Of a DNA stretch of 64,000 nucleotides, positions 18,351-26,527 are shown piece after piece (position 1 is the stretch's first letter; each line of letters opens with the position of its first letter). Both the position numbers and the translations under genes were made by a program. The notes under the pieces are model-generated. The model was given only the letters and a program-made list of their open reading frames with translations, was not told where the DNA came from and searched no databases. Location: positions 5,962-69,961 of the forward strand of contig NZ_JBOEFX010000112.1 in assembly GCF_050633125.1 (NCBI RefSeq), given 5' to 3'. This stretch comes from Lewinella sp050633125. GTDB lineage: Bacteria; Bacteroidota; Bacteroidia; Chitinophagales; Saprospiraceae.

Positions 18351-20147
18351 TTAAGACTGAGGCATCATTTGCTCAAAACGAAGCACAATGAACTCAGCCG
18401 GGCGTACGATCGCCAGAGCGATCTGAACAATCATCCGGCCATTCAGAACATCATCAGCAGTCATGGTTTTACCAAGGCCTACCGCCACCCGAAAAGCATG
18501 TTCTTGTTTGGCACCTTGCAAGGCTCCTGCTCGCCACTGTAGGGTGAGGAAATTTTCGATCATGGCCTGTACCCGTACCCAGGTATTGGCATCGTTGGGT
18601 TCGAAAACAAACTGCTCAGCGGCTTTTTTTGTGGATTCTTCAACCATGTTCACAAAACGGCGGACACTTACGTAGCGCCATTCATTGTCGTTGCCAGCCA
18701 AGGTGCGTGCACCCCAAACCAGGGTTCCCTTGCCCGTAAAACTGCGGATGGCATTGATAGATTTTCCGGTCGAAGGATCAACATTAAGGTTGGCTAAGGC
18801 AGATTGTACATAAGCCTTAGTAGGGCCGACCACCTGATTAAGACTCACATTGGCAGGGGCTTTCCATACACCACGTGTACGGTCAACAGCAGCATATACT
18901 CCTACGATAGCCCCACTTGGAGGAACCGCTAGTGGAACCGCGTTAATACCAGCAATAATCGCCCGGTAGATAGGGTAAACAGCACGCAGGTTCTCTTCGG
19001 CATCAGCCGTAGCTGTTGCTCCCACAAAACCGAGGTAATTACTCATAGCTGTTGCTAAATCCTCTCGGGCAGTCGCTATATCCACCGCTGTGCTAGCATT
19101 AGTCAGTGCTTCATAGGCTGTTACAGCAGCTTGCAGATTGGTAAGCGAAGTAGTATAATTGGCTGGTAAAACCGGAAATGGTGCCGGCACCAAATCGCCA
19201 TTAATATCGGTATCCATTGCCGTGATCGCTGTATCCAGCGCTGTCGTCATACCGGCAGTGTCGTAGTCAGTTATTAAGAGCAGACTGGCATATTGATCAT
19301 TAATATCCGAGCGCAGTGTATTAATTGTCCCAATGCCATTGATAGCTAAAACCAAGTCATAATTATCGAGGACATTGGCGATATCTGCGTCTGTATTGAT
19401 CGTCGCCAAATTGACTGCTGGTAGTGCGCCAGCTCTTACAAAAATATCGCCATTGAGCTGGGCATAACCGATATTCTTAGGCAACAGTCCTTCTATCCAA
19501 GGAGTATAGGCAGCGCCATACTTTAGGTTATTGATACCAATTTGCTGGCGAAAATCTACAATATCCTGAAGATCGGCAGGACTGTCATTTTTCAAATCAC
19601 AAACCGTCACGCGATCCTGTAAGTTGGCACATTGCAGCAAAGCAGCTTTTTGAACATTTCCCAATTCAACATCGGAAAGCAAAACCGCATCCGGAAAAAG
19701 TAAAATGGTAGGCTCATCGACACGACTGATGGCTTCCAGTGCTGTTCCGGCACCTGTAAAGTGAGCCTCATCGGCAAAGGGTGCAGTTGTCGCGTAAGGA
19801 CCAACGGACACGATATAGCAATCACCACCGCCATTGGCATAAAACATCTGAACAGCATGGTGCATATAATACGCCGTGGTAATGTCAGCTCCCGTAAAAT
19901 TGTCGGCAGCATCCAGCCGAATTTGCGACACGCCTAATGGTGGTGCTACGCCAAAGCGCGTCTCAAACTCCGTAAAAGAAGTAATACGCACAGGCGTGTT
20001 TACCGCCATGGGGTTGCCGGATGTATCCAAGGCTTTTTGGGTATAACCCATAAAGGCCGGTATCGCAGTTTCTACCTGGGCAACAGAAGGTGGAAACTTG
20101 GGTATTTCTTCCACGTACACACCGGGTATCGCATAGTTATTAGGCAT
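18351..20147 (-). CDS. contractile sheath protein 1 (long form)
   Basis: This is a 598-residue sheath protein of the Afp2-4/Pvc2-4 family. The N-terminus has NYAIPGVYVEEIPKFPPSVAQVETAIPAF, the next region HAVQMFYANGGGDCYIVSVG, and the C-terminus RGVWKAPANV, then LVWGARTLAGNDNEWRYVSVRRF and LNGRMIVQIALAIVRPAEFIVLRFEQ, which are sheath hallmarks. Compared with the neighbouring 486-residue paralogue, it carries an insertion of about 110 residues near the middle (about 250-400) that is rich in Asp, Thr and Ala. That region corresponds to the outward-facing sheath domain in related particles. The gene lies 88 bases downstream of the other sheath gene. Confidence 0.93.
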   Translation of the reverse strand: MPNNYAIPGVYVEEIPKFPPSVAQVETAIPAFMGYTQKALDTSGNPMAVNTPVRITSFTEFETRFGVAPPLGVSQIRLDAADNFTGADITTAYYMHHAVQMFYANGGGDCYIVSVGPYATTAPFADEAHFTGAGTALEAISRVDEPTILLFPDAVLLSDVELGNVQKAALLQCANLQDRVTVCDLKNDSPADLQDIVDFRQQIGINNLKYGAAYTPWIEGLLPKNIGYAQLNGDIFVRAGALPAVNLATINTDADIANVLDNYDLVLAINGIGTINTLRSDINDQYASLLLITDYDTAGMTTALDTAITAMDTDINGDLVPAPFPVLPANYTTSLTNLQAAVTAYEALTNASTAVDIATAREDLATAMSNYLGFVGATATADAEENLRAVYPIYRAIIAGINAVPLAVPPSGAIVGVYAAVDRTRGVWKAPANVSLNQVVGPTKAYVQSALANLNVDPSTGKSINAIRSFTGKGTLVWGARTLAGNDNEWRYVSVRRFVNMVEESTKKAAEQFVFEPNDANTWVRVQAMIENFLTLQWRAGALQGAKQEHAFRVAVGLGKTMTADDVLNGRMIVQIALAIVRPAEFIVLRFEQMMPQS

Positions 20148-20235
20148 AATAGGATTTATTAGGATCTATCCAATGAAGGATTGATGAAAGTGGTCAATAA
20201 TTAAGTTAGCCTTTCGTCAAATGGCGCAAATCAGA

Positions 20236-21696
20236 TTAAGATTCCGGCATTTTTTGCTCGAAGCGCAGGATGATAAATTCGGCGGGGCGCACAGGTGCCA
20301 TAGCAATCTGTACGATCATCCGGCCATTCAAAATATCATCAGCAGTCATGGTTTTACCCAATCCTACAGCTACTTGAAAGGCATGCTCTTGTTTAGCTCC
20401 CTGCAGTGCGCCCGCTCGCCACTGAAGGGTCAGAAAGTTTTCGATCATTCCCTGCACTCGCACCCAGGTATTGGCATCATTGGGTTCAAAGACAAACTGC
20501 CCGGCAGCTTTCTTCACTGATTCCTCAACCATGTTATAGAAGCGACGAACATTAATGTAGCGCCATTCATTATCGTTACCAGCCAGGGTACGAGCACCCC
20601 AAACGAGTACGCCCTTACCTGTGAATGTCCGGATGGCATTGATGGATTTCCCGGCAACGGGGTCTATATTCAAATTGGCCAACTGCCCTTGCGTAAAGCC
20701 AGAAGTTGGTTCTGCTACCAAATTAAGACTCACATTGGCAGGGGCTTTCCATACACCTCGGGTACGATCCACTGTCGCGTAGACGCCAGCAATCGCGCCG
20801 CTAGGCGGCATCGAGAGGGGTAAACCATTGAGAGCGGCAATAATCGCTTTGTACAGGCCAAAGTTGTTGCGTAAAGCTAATTCTCGGTCTGCCAGTTCGG
20901 CTTCCGTTTCTACGCCCAAATTGGCACGGTAAGTCGTGATCAGCGTTTGCGTAGCAGTATCCGTGGTGAGTGCTTCTAAGGCTAAGCCGCCAACACCGTT
21001 ACGAGTAAAGATGCCCGTGCTCAATTCCTCAAAAGTTAGGTTCTTGGCAAAAGTGGCTTGTAGCCAGGGCGTATATGCGGCGCCGTATTTTAGGTTATTA
21101 ATACCAATTTCATTGCGGAAGGTAGCTCCTAGCGGGTCTCCCAATAGCGTATCACAAATAGTAAAGCGATCTCCCAATTCCGCACAAAGCTGGAGTGCCC
21201 TGACTTGCAGGGACGTGGAGATCCCCCCATCATCATTGCCAGCAGCATCGGGAAAACAGATGAGCGTGGGTTCGTCTACCAGTTCGAGGGCATTGACCCC
21301 ACTCAATATTTCTCCGGAAACATAGCCGCCGCTAAAGCCGGGAGCCGCCGCAACGGATACAATATAGCAGTCGCCGCCGCCATTGGCATAAAACATCTGC
21401 ACGGCATGGTGCAGGTAAAATGAGGTACTGATCGTAGCCCCCAGAATGTTGTTATCCGCATCCAGGCGCACCTCCGTCACCGTTAGGCGAGGAGCATTGC
21501 CGAAAAGTGTTTCAAACTCGGTCATGGAGGAAATTCTCACCGGCGTATCCTGGGGCAGGGTGCCACCGTTGGCATCTAGCCTGCGTTCCGTATAGCCAAC
21601 GAAAGCCGGAATTGCTGTTTCTACCTGTGCGACGGCAGGAGGGAATTTGGTGATCTCCTCTACGTACACGCCTGGAATAGCATAATTAGTGGGCAT
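20236..21696 (-). CDS. contractile sheath protein 2 (short form)
   Basis: This is a 486-residue sheath protein, closely similar to the 598-residue paralogue at both ends (NYAIPGVYVEEITKFPPAVAQVETAIPAF, HAVQMFYANGGGDCYIVSV, KSINAIRTFTGKGVLVWGARTLAGNDNEWRYINVRRF) but without the central insertion. Two or three sheath paralogues per operon are usual in eCIS. A 171-base upstream gap holds a hairpin leader (see 21761-21795), so this gene may have its own promoter. The start follows the MPTNYAIPGVY pattern shared with the paralogue. Confidence 0.93.
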   Translation of the reverse strand: MPTNYAIPGVYVEEITKFPPAVAQVETAIPAFVGYTERRLDANGGTLPQDTPVRISSMTEFETLFGNAPRLTVTEVRLDADNNILGATISTSFYLHHAVQMFYANGGGDCYIVSVAAAPGFSGGYVSGEILSGVNALELVDEPTLICFPDAAGNDDGGISTSLQVRALQLCAELGDRFTICDTLLGDPLGATFRNEIGINNLKYGAAYTPWLQATFAKNLTFEELSTGIFTRNGVGGLALEALTTDTATQTLITTYRANLGVETEAELADRELALRNNFGLYKAIIAALNGLPLSMPPSGAIAGVYATVDRTRGVWKAPANVSLNLVAEPTSGFTQGQLANLNIDPVAGKSINAIRTFTGKGVLVWGARTLAGNDNEWRYINVRRFYNMVEESVKKAAGQFVFEPNDANTWVRVQGMIENFLTLQWRAGALQGAKQEHAFQVAVGLGKTMTADDILNGRMIVQIAMAPVRPAEFIILRFEQKMPES

Positions 21697-21760
21697 ATAT
21701 CAGATGTTTATGAGTTTTGGCAAAATCATTTTCTTTAATTTTTTTTCTATGCAATACAAA

Positions 21761-21795
21761 GGAACAGCACGAAAACAAAATGCGATTTTGTTTCC
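21761..21795 (-). repeat. hairpin leader element, copy 4, upstream of sheath gene
   Basis: On the minus strand, GGAAACAAAAT pairs with ATTTTGTTTTC across a 3-base loop, followed by GTGCTGTTCC. It lies about 65 bases upstream of the short sheath gene start. A related motif TTGCGCAGAAAA (21851-21862) lies further upstream. Confidence 0.55.
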
Positions 21796-21867
21796 AAAAT
21801 AGTCGACAAAACGATTCATTTTCAGCGTGTTAACTATTTGGTAAACCTAAATATTTTCTGCGCAATA

Positions 21868-22659
21868 CTAAGGCGCAGCAAGCCGAATATCGTACTCCGA
21901 GCCTTCTTGAGCAGGGTTACCAGCTCCGTCCCAATCTTTGGTAAATAGATCTATCACCCCTATCAGTGCAGGCTGATTTTCTAGTCCAATGTATTGTGTA
22001 ACAGGATTGATATTTCCTCCGGAAAAACGGTAAAGCCCTTCTCGCAGGGAACGGCAATCCAATTCGTATTCTTCTTGTCCGGCGATCGCTGGAAACGTAA
22101 AACTCAGCGCAGGAGTGACGACCGTGCTTAAGGCATCAAAAACATCGATGGTCGTAGCTGTGCCTGCTACTAATTGCGGCAAACGAACCACCCTCCCCTG
22201 CTTGGGAACAAAGTGGCTGGTGCGTAGCGTCTCATTTTCGCCATCCGTTAACAACGTACGGTCAGCAGGTACGCGACCAAAATTGGTCAAGTGAAAGACC
22301 TGGTGTTGAATATCAGTCACGCCAGTCAAGGTATAAGAAGGCCACTCGGGATCAATCAAGCTTACTGCAAAACTGAGCCTGAAGGAATCATCGACTTCCG
22401 TGTAACCATCTTTGCTTACTATAATTGCTCCGGTCGTATTTGCTTTGAAAACCAGACCTCTTTTTTCTAATTCCTTTTGTGATGCTGCTGTCAAACTTAC
22501 CTTCAGTACATTTCTCAAATCGTAAGCGATAATTCTCTCTTGAACAGCTTGTGTGCTCCCAGTGGGGGGTAAAACCAGTACATCTGCTCCTTTGAGTAAC
22601 CAATGGTACTGCCAAAAGTGTAGCTTAATGACCCGCTGATATTTGATGATGAAGCCCAT
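21868..22659 (-). CDS. conserved eCIS protein of unknown function
   Basis: This 263-residue protein lies between DUF4255 and the sheath genes (2-base gap after DUF4255). The N-terminus has WQYHWLLKGADVLVLPPTGSTQAVQERIIAYDLRNVLKV. Then comes a domain containing FRLSFAVSLIDPEWPSYTLTGV and a C-terminal part with LDCRSLREGLYRFSGG. No domain is recognised. Its place fits a particle cap or cap-adaptor component, but this is inferred from position only. Confidence 0.55.
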   Translation of the reverse strand: MGFIIKYQRVIKLHFWQYHWLLKGADVLVLPPTGSTQAVQERIIAYDLRNVLKVSLTAASQKELEKRGLVFKANTTGAIIVSKDGYTEVDDSFRLSFAVSLIDPEWPSYTLTGVTDIQHQVFHLTNFGRVPADRTLLTDGENETLRTSHFVPKQGRVVRLPQLVAGTATTIDVFDALSTVVTPALSFTFPAIAGQEEYELDCRSLREGLYRFSGGNINPVTQYIGLENQPALIGVIDLFTKDWDGAGNPAQEGSEYDIRLAAP

Positions 22660-22661
22660 TG

Positions 22662-23270
22662 TTAATAGAGTTGTTCGTTAACAATAATGGTTTCAATCTG
22701 TGGTGCAGGTTCAGGCTGATCAATGTATTCGATGCGCTGAATCTGGAACCGGTACAACACGCTGGGTAGCATCCTCCCTCCTAGTATCCCCCATAAATGA
22801 TTGAGCTGCTCCAACGAGGGAGACAACATACTCACATTGAAGTGGAAGGTGTCAATATTGACATCATTAGGAATAGAGGAATTACTTTCCGTGAAAACAC
22901 GCTGATGTTGAAAAAAACCGATGATTCTTGAGAGATAGGTAAGCGCGGTATCATAGTTAGGCGTGTTTACCGTGAAGAGTACATGGAGATTTAAGAAGAC
23001 AGGTGGATTAACATACTCCAAACTACCTGTAACCGGATTACGGCGGTGTGCCGGCCGGTTTTTCATAGCAAACTCCTCTTCTGTTTTGACCAGCGTTACA
23101 ATGATGCTATTGCTTACGGCTCGTGGGTCAGTACTAGCCATATCCCAGAAGGCGATATTATTCAGTTCAACAGCATCGTCTGTATTCGTTTCGATATCAT
23201 CCAGCCCATTTTCAAGGGTCAGCCTGAGAATGGATAAAGTATCGGCGATGGTATCGCGTACTGTTGGCAT
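22662..23270 (-). CDS. DUF4255 family protein (Pvc16/Afp16-like)
   Basis: This is a 202-residue protein with the DUF4255 pattern: RDTIADTLSILRLTLENGL at the start, then SNSIIVTLVKTEEEFAMKN, NPPVFLNLHVLFTVNTPNYDTALTYLSRIIGFFQHQRVFT, and LNHLWGILGGRMLPSVLYRFQIQRI. DUF4255 proteins are the tube/sheath terminator (cap) of eCIS particles. It is the first structural gene, 133 bases after the regulator, and lies 2 bases before the unknown 263-residue protein. The match is strong. Confidence 0.9.
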   Translation of the reverse strand: MPTVRDTIADTLSILRLTLENGLDDIETNTDDAVELNNIAFWDMASTDPRAVSNSIIVTLVKTEEEFAMKNRPAHRRNPVTGSLEYVNPPVFLNLHVLFTVNTPNYDTALTYLSRIIGFFQHQRVFTESNSSIPNDVNIDTFHFNVSMLSPSLEQLNHLWGILGGRMLPSVLYRFQIQRIEYIDQPEPAPQIETIIVNEQLY

Positions 23271-23359
23271 GAGGTAATAGGTAATTAGGTTAAAACAGCT
23301 ACTTGGTAGTATTACTTAGACCCCTACAAGTTGCTGATACCTAATCCAATAAGCATCAA

Positions 23360-23393
23360 GGAAAACCCGGAATATAAAATCTAGTGGTTTTCC
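23360..23393. terminator. stem-loop between regulator and eCIS operon
   Basis: GGAAAACC at 23360-23367 pairs with GGTTTTCC at 23386-23393 around an 18-base loop. There is no U-run, so this may be an attenuating or processing hairpin rather than a full terminator. It separates the LuxR-type gene from the first eCIS structural gene. Confidence 0.3.
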
Positions 23394-23403
23394 ATGAGAA
23401 ACA

Positions 23404-24021
23404 TCACCACCCCATTCGGACCGCTTCACGAACAACTCCGGCCGTATTCCTGACGCCCATTTTATGAATAATATTCATCCGATGCGTTTCTGCTGTACAA
23501 GGGCTGATATAAAGCTGCTTGGCAATCTCTTTGGTCGTGTATTCTTCTACAATTAAGTTGAGAACTTCTTTTTCCCGACGGGTAAGGGATAAATTATCAT
23601 TGCCTAAGCCCATGGTTTGGCTCGCCCAATATTGGCTCAAGATGGGATCTAGGTAAGTCTGCCCATCAGAAACGGCCTGAATGGCCTTGCGAACATCGGC
23701 AGCACAAATGCTCGACAATAAATAGGCGCTTACGCCAAGCCGAAAACAGGCTTTTATGTGTTTCACATCCGTGGTGTCGTGTAGCACAATAAGTCGCGCC
23801 AGTGGGTAATTTTTAATTATCCTTTTCAGGCAAGTGAAGCGTTTGCTTTTTTCTTCATTCAATTGAACGAAAAGTAAGAAGGCTGATGAGCAGTTTGGAC
23901 AGAATTCGTCCTTCCCCAACAAAAAGCTTTTTTTAAAATTGTAAGAAGTATCGCTCAAAACGCTTTCAAGGCCAAGGATGACCAAGGGTGTTTTCCCCAG
24001 AAGGTAAATAGGCGTAGACAT
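23404..24021 (-). CDS. LuxR-family regulator with degenerate receiver
   Basis: This is a 205-residue NarL/LuxR-type protein. The C-terminal half (about 140-205) is a clear LuxR helix-turn-helix: LSLTRREKEVLNLIVEEYTTKEIAKQLYISPCTAETHRMNIIHKMGVRN. The N-terminal half has receiver-like elements (LILLHDTTDVKHIKACFRLGVSAYLL) but in the position normally holding the phospho-acceptor Asp it reads FLLFVQLNEEKS, so phosphorylation looks lost. It lies on the same strand as, and immediately upstream of, the eCIS operon. I infer control of the eCIS genes, possibly by a signal other than a histidine kinase. Confidence 0.8.
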   Translation of the reverse strand: MSTPIYLLGKTPLVILGLESVLSDTSYNFKKSFLLGKDEFCPNCSSAFLLFVQLNEEKSKRFTCLKRIIKNYPLARLIVLHDTTDVKHIKACFRLGVSAYLLSSICAADVRKAIQAVSDGQTYLDPILSQYWASQTMGLGNDNLSLTRREKEVLNLIVEEYTTKEIAKQLYISPCTAETHRMNIIHKMGVRNTAGVVREAVRMGW

Positions 24022-24417
24022 AGCATAATAGTTTTAGGGTATGATAAGTATACCAATACCCAAGTGCTTTGAGCAGAGCCCAACTCACTTTAAGCTTGGT
24101 ATTTTTTTTACAGCTACTGGTCTATTATTACCCTCCGCACTAAATTCGTTACGGATGAATAATAATTTTAAATCAAAAAATCAAAAAGGCTTTATCTGGG
24201 TTACACTTACAGAAGCGGGGGGAGAATGCTTCAGTGGGTTTACTCATTGCAGTAGAATGCAAAAGGTAGTCGATTAAATAAAAACTCTGGAAAGGAGATA
24301 AATATTATTTAATGTCTGGAACTATTCCCACAAAAATAGACCTTTGAGCAATAATCTGTGCCTTTGCACCACGGCGGTCAAAGAGAAAGCCTAATTCGGC
24401 CTAACCAAAATTCCCTC
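24022..24417. other. intergenic region between divergent regulator and MATE genes
   Basis: About 396 bases between the LuxR-type gene (minus) and the MATE gene (plus). It is AT-rich and holds no convincing gene: a plus-strand frame at 24041-24277 has no recognisable protein. A weak -7-like box TGCCTTTG at 24359-24366 precedes the MATE start. A half-site ATAGTTTTA at 24028-24036 resembles half of the operators at 35584 and 36282. Confidence 0.5.
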
Positions 24418-25803
24418 ATGCAAAAACTCCTTCAACTCTTCCGAGCGGCTATTCGCGGCGATGAGTACGACTATACCTCCGGTTCTATCAAGAAGGCGAT
24501 TGTGATGCTCAGTATCCCTATGGTGCTGGAGATGGCCATGGAATCTTTGTTTGCCTTGGTCGATGCTTATTTTGTTGCTAAAGTCAGTCCCGATGCCGTG
24601 GCTACTGTTGGACTCACCGAGGCGGTCATCACCTTGGTCTACGCTATTGCCATCGGCATCAGTACGGCACCGGTAGCTATGATCGCCCGCTATATCGGGC
24701 AAAAAGACCAGGCCAATGCGTCGCGTGTAGCTAAACAAGCCATCTATATGGCCATTGGGGTGAGTTTTATTCTAGGAATTCCCGGTGTTATTTATGCAGA
24801 GGATATACTAAGGATGATGGGAGGGAGTGAAGCCTTGATCGCTTCAGGCAAGAACTACACGAAATTGCTTTTTGGTAGCAATGCGGTCATCATGCTACTC
24901 TTCTTGCTCAATGGTATTTTTCGCGGAGCAGGAGATGCCGCTTACGCCATGCGAGCCTTGTGGTTGGCCAACGGTATTAATATTATTCTTGACCCTATTT
25001 TCATTCACGGCTTCGGGCCTATTCCAGCAATGGGCGTTACGGGTGCAGCGGTAGCCACCACTATTGGTCGGGGTATTGGGGTAGCTTTCCAGCTTTACAT
25101 TCTTTTTGGTGGCCGTGGTACCATTCAACTTCGTACGGGCGGTTGGCAACTCGATTGGGGGATACTCAAACGACTGGGGCGGATTGCTTCTTCGGGCGCC
25201 ATGCAGTATATCATTGCCTCTGCCAGTTGGGTATTTCTGATGAGAATTGTCTCCAAATTTGGCAGTGAAGCCGTGGCGGGCTATACCATTGCTATCCGAT
25301 TGATCATTTTCACCCTACTGCCCGCCTGGGGATTATCCAATGCCACAGCTACACTCGTAGGTCAAAACCTGGGTGCCAAAGAACCCGATCGAGCGATACG
25401 CTCCGTGAAACTTGCCGCCATGATGGCCGGTGTTTTTTTAGGTCTTATTTCTATCGTCTACCTGTTATTCGCCCCTCATCTGATCCTTTTCTTCGATGAT
25501 ACGCCCGCTGTTCTTGAGGCAGGTACTACTGCCTTGAAGATATTCGCATTGGGCTACACCCTCTATGGTTTCGGTATGATCTTCAGCCAGGCATTTAACG
25601 GTGCCGGAGATACGCGCACACCAATGATTATCAATATCATTTCTTTTTGGATCGTTGAGATTCCGCTGGGGTATTACCTCGGGCTTTACCTGGGGCATGG
25701 CGTGGCCGGCGTCACTTGGGCGATCATCATTGCAGAGATGGTGCTCACGGCATTGGCTTTTATCCTATTTCGGCGGGGAGGTTGGTTGAAGACGGAGGTT
25801 TAG
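24418..25803 (+). CDS. MATE family efflux transporter
   Basis: This is a 461-residue multidrug and toxic compound extrusion transporter, an inner-membrane antiporter. The ATG at 24418 is preferred over the upstream in-frame ATG at 24358, because the added 20 residues are hydrophilic and non-conserved. Family motifs include SGSIKKAIVMLSIPMVLEMAMESLFALVDAYFVAKV at the first helix, AIAIGISTAPVAMIARYIGQKD, and a similar repeat (LPAWGLSNATATLVGQNLGAKEPDRA) in the second half, giving the expected two six-helix bundles. The neighbouring genes do not suggest a substrate. Confidence 0.93.
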   Translation: MQKLLQLFRAAIRGDEYDYTSGSIKKAIVMLSIPMVLEMAMESLFALVDAYFVAKVSPDAVATVGLTEAVITLVYAIAIGISTAPVAMIARYIGQKDQANASRVAKQAIYMAIGVSFILGIPGVIYAEDILRMMGGSEALIASGKNYTKLLFGSNAVIMLLFLLNGIFRGAGDAAYAMRALWLANGINIILDPIFIHGFGPIPAMGVTGAAVATTIGRGIGVAFQLYILFGGRGTIQLRTGGWQLDWGILKRLGRIASSGAMQYIIASASWVFLMRIVSKFGSEAVAGYTIAIRLIIFTLLPAWGLSNATATLVGQNLGAKEPDRAIRSVKLAAMMAGVFLGLISIVYLLFAPHLILFFDDTPAVLEAGTTALKIFALGYTLYGFGMIFSQAFNGAGDTRTPMIINIISFWIVEIPLGYYLGLYLGHGVAGVTWAIIIAEMVLTALAFILFRRGGWLKTEV

Positions 25804-25860
25804 GGGATGGTTTGATGGTTGAGTTCGTCAGAATAGAGTGGACAGTTGTTGTCACCCTAT

Positions 25861-26421
25861 TTATTTTAGTTTTTTTCTCAGCACATAATATGTTTCATAC
25901 TCCTTATAAATATTGAAACCGTTCCTTTTGTACAATTCCATTGGGCCTTTGAAACTACTTGAATTCGCTTCTCCTTTCTTTGGATAAGATTCAATATAGT
26001 CGTAGTCTCTATTTAAATAATCTTCTACTATTTTTTCAATGACTTTTTGAGATATCCCCTTTCTGCGATAATCTGGGTGTATCAAAAAACATACAACTGA
26101 ACATACTTTATCATCTGGATTATCAATCAAATCGTAATCTCTTAATAATCGTTGATATTTGGATCTGTTGTTCACGTTACACCAGCCGATTGCCTTGCCA
26201 TTATAAAAGACCAAATAACCTTGCAGTTCGTTCTCATCGATGCGATCAATAATCATAACTCGGCTCATATCACGCGTACATGTTTCCACATCACCTAGGA
26301 AATGATAATCGTTACAGTAACATTTAGACCATTCGGGATTTTCTTTATGAATCATATTATCAAACAGAAACAAATAATCATCCTTCAAATCTTTGGTTAA
26401 TGGTCGTATTTCAATATTCAT
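25861..26421 (-). CDS. GNAT family N-acetyltransferase
   Basis: This 186-residue protein has a GNAT fold: motif A is VVCFLIHPDYRRKGISQKVIEKIVEDYL (R-R-x-G-I-S acetyl-CoA loop), and the C-terminal part has GPMELYKRNGFNIYKEYETYYVLRKKL. A Cys-containing insert (SKCYCNDYHFL...VETC) is unusual. The start at 26421 is preferred because translation from an ATG 24 bases upstream adds only a few basic residues. The gene is visibly more AT-rich than the flanking transporters, which suggests recent acquisition. The substrate is unknown. Confidence 0.82.
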   Translation of the reverse strand: MNIEIRPLTKDLKDDYLFLFDNMIHKENPEWSKCYCNDYHFLGDVETCTRDMSRVMIIDRIDENELQGYLVFYNGKAIGWCNVNNRSKYQRLLRDYDLIDNPDDKVCSVVCFLIHPDYRRKGISQKVIEKIVEDYLNRDYDYIESYPKKGEANSSSFKGPMELYKRNGFNIYKEYETYYVLRKKLK

Positions 26422-26527
26422 TTTATTTTTTTTGATATGATGCACAACACTTTTTATAAGTGGCTGTGCTACAAGTTTAGTTGGGTTATTGTTATGTTGC
26501 GCCCAACTCCATTTAACAAAAACGCCC

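Noticed and set aside
1..24021. Interpretation of the tail cluster as a prophage
   Set aside because: There are no capsid, portal, terminase or lysis genes, and DUF4255, DUF5908 and DUF4157 mark it as an eCIS.
24041..24277. 78-residue plus-strand reading frame between regulator and MATE gene
   Set aside because: No recognisable protein features; it looks like chance in the AT-rich intergenic region.
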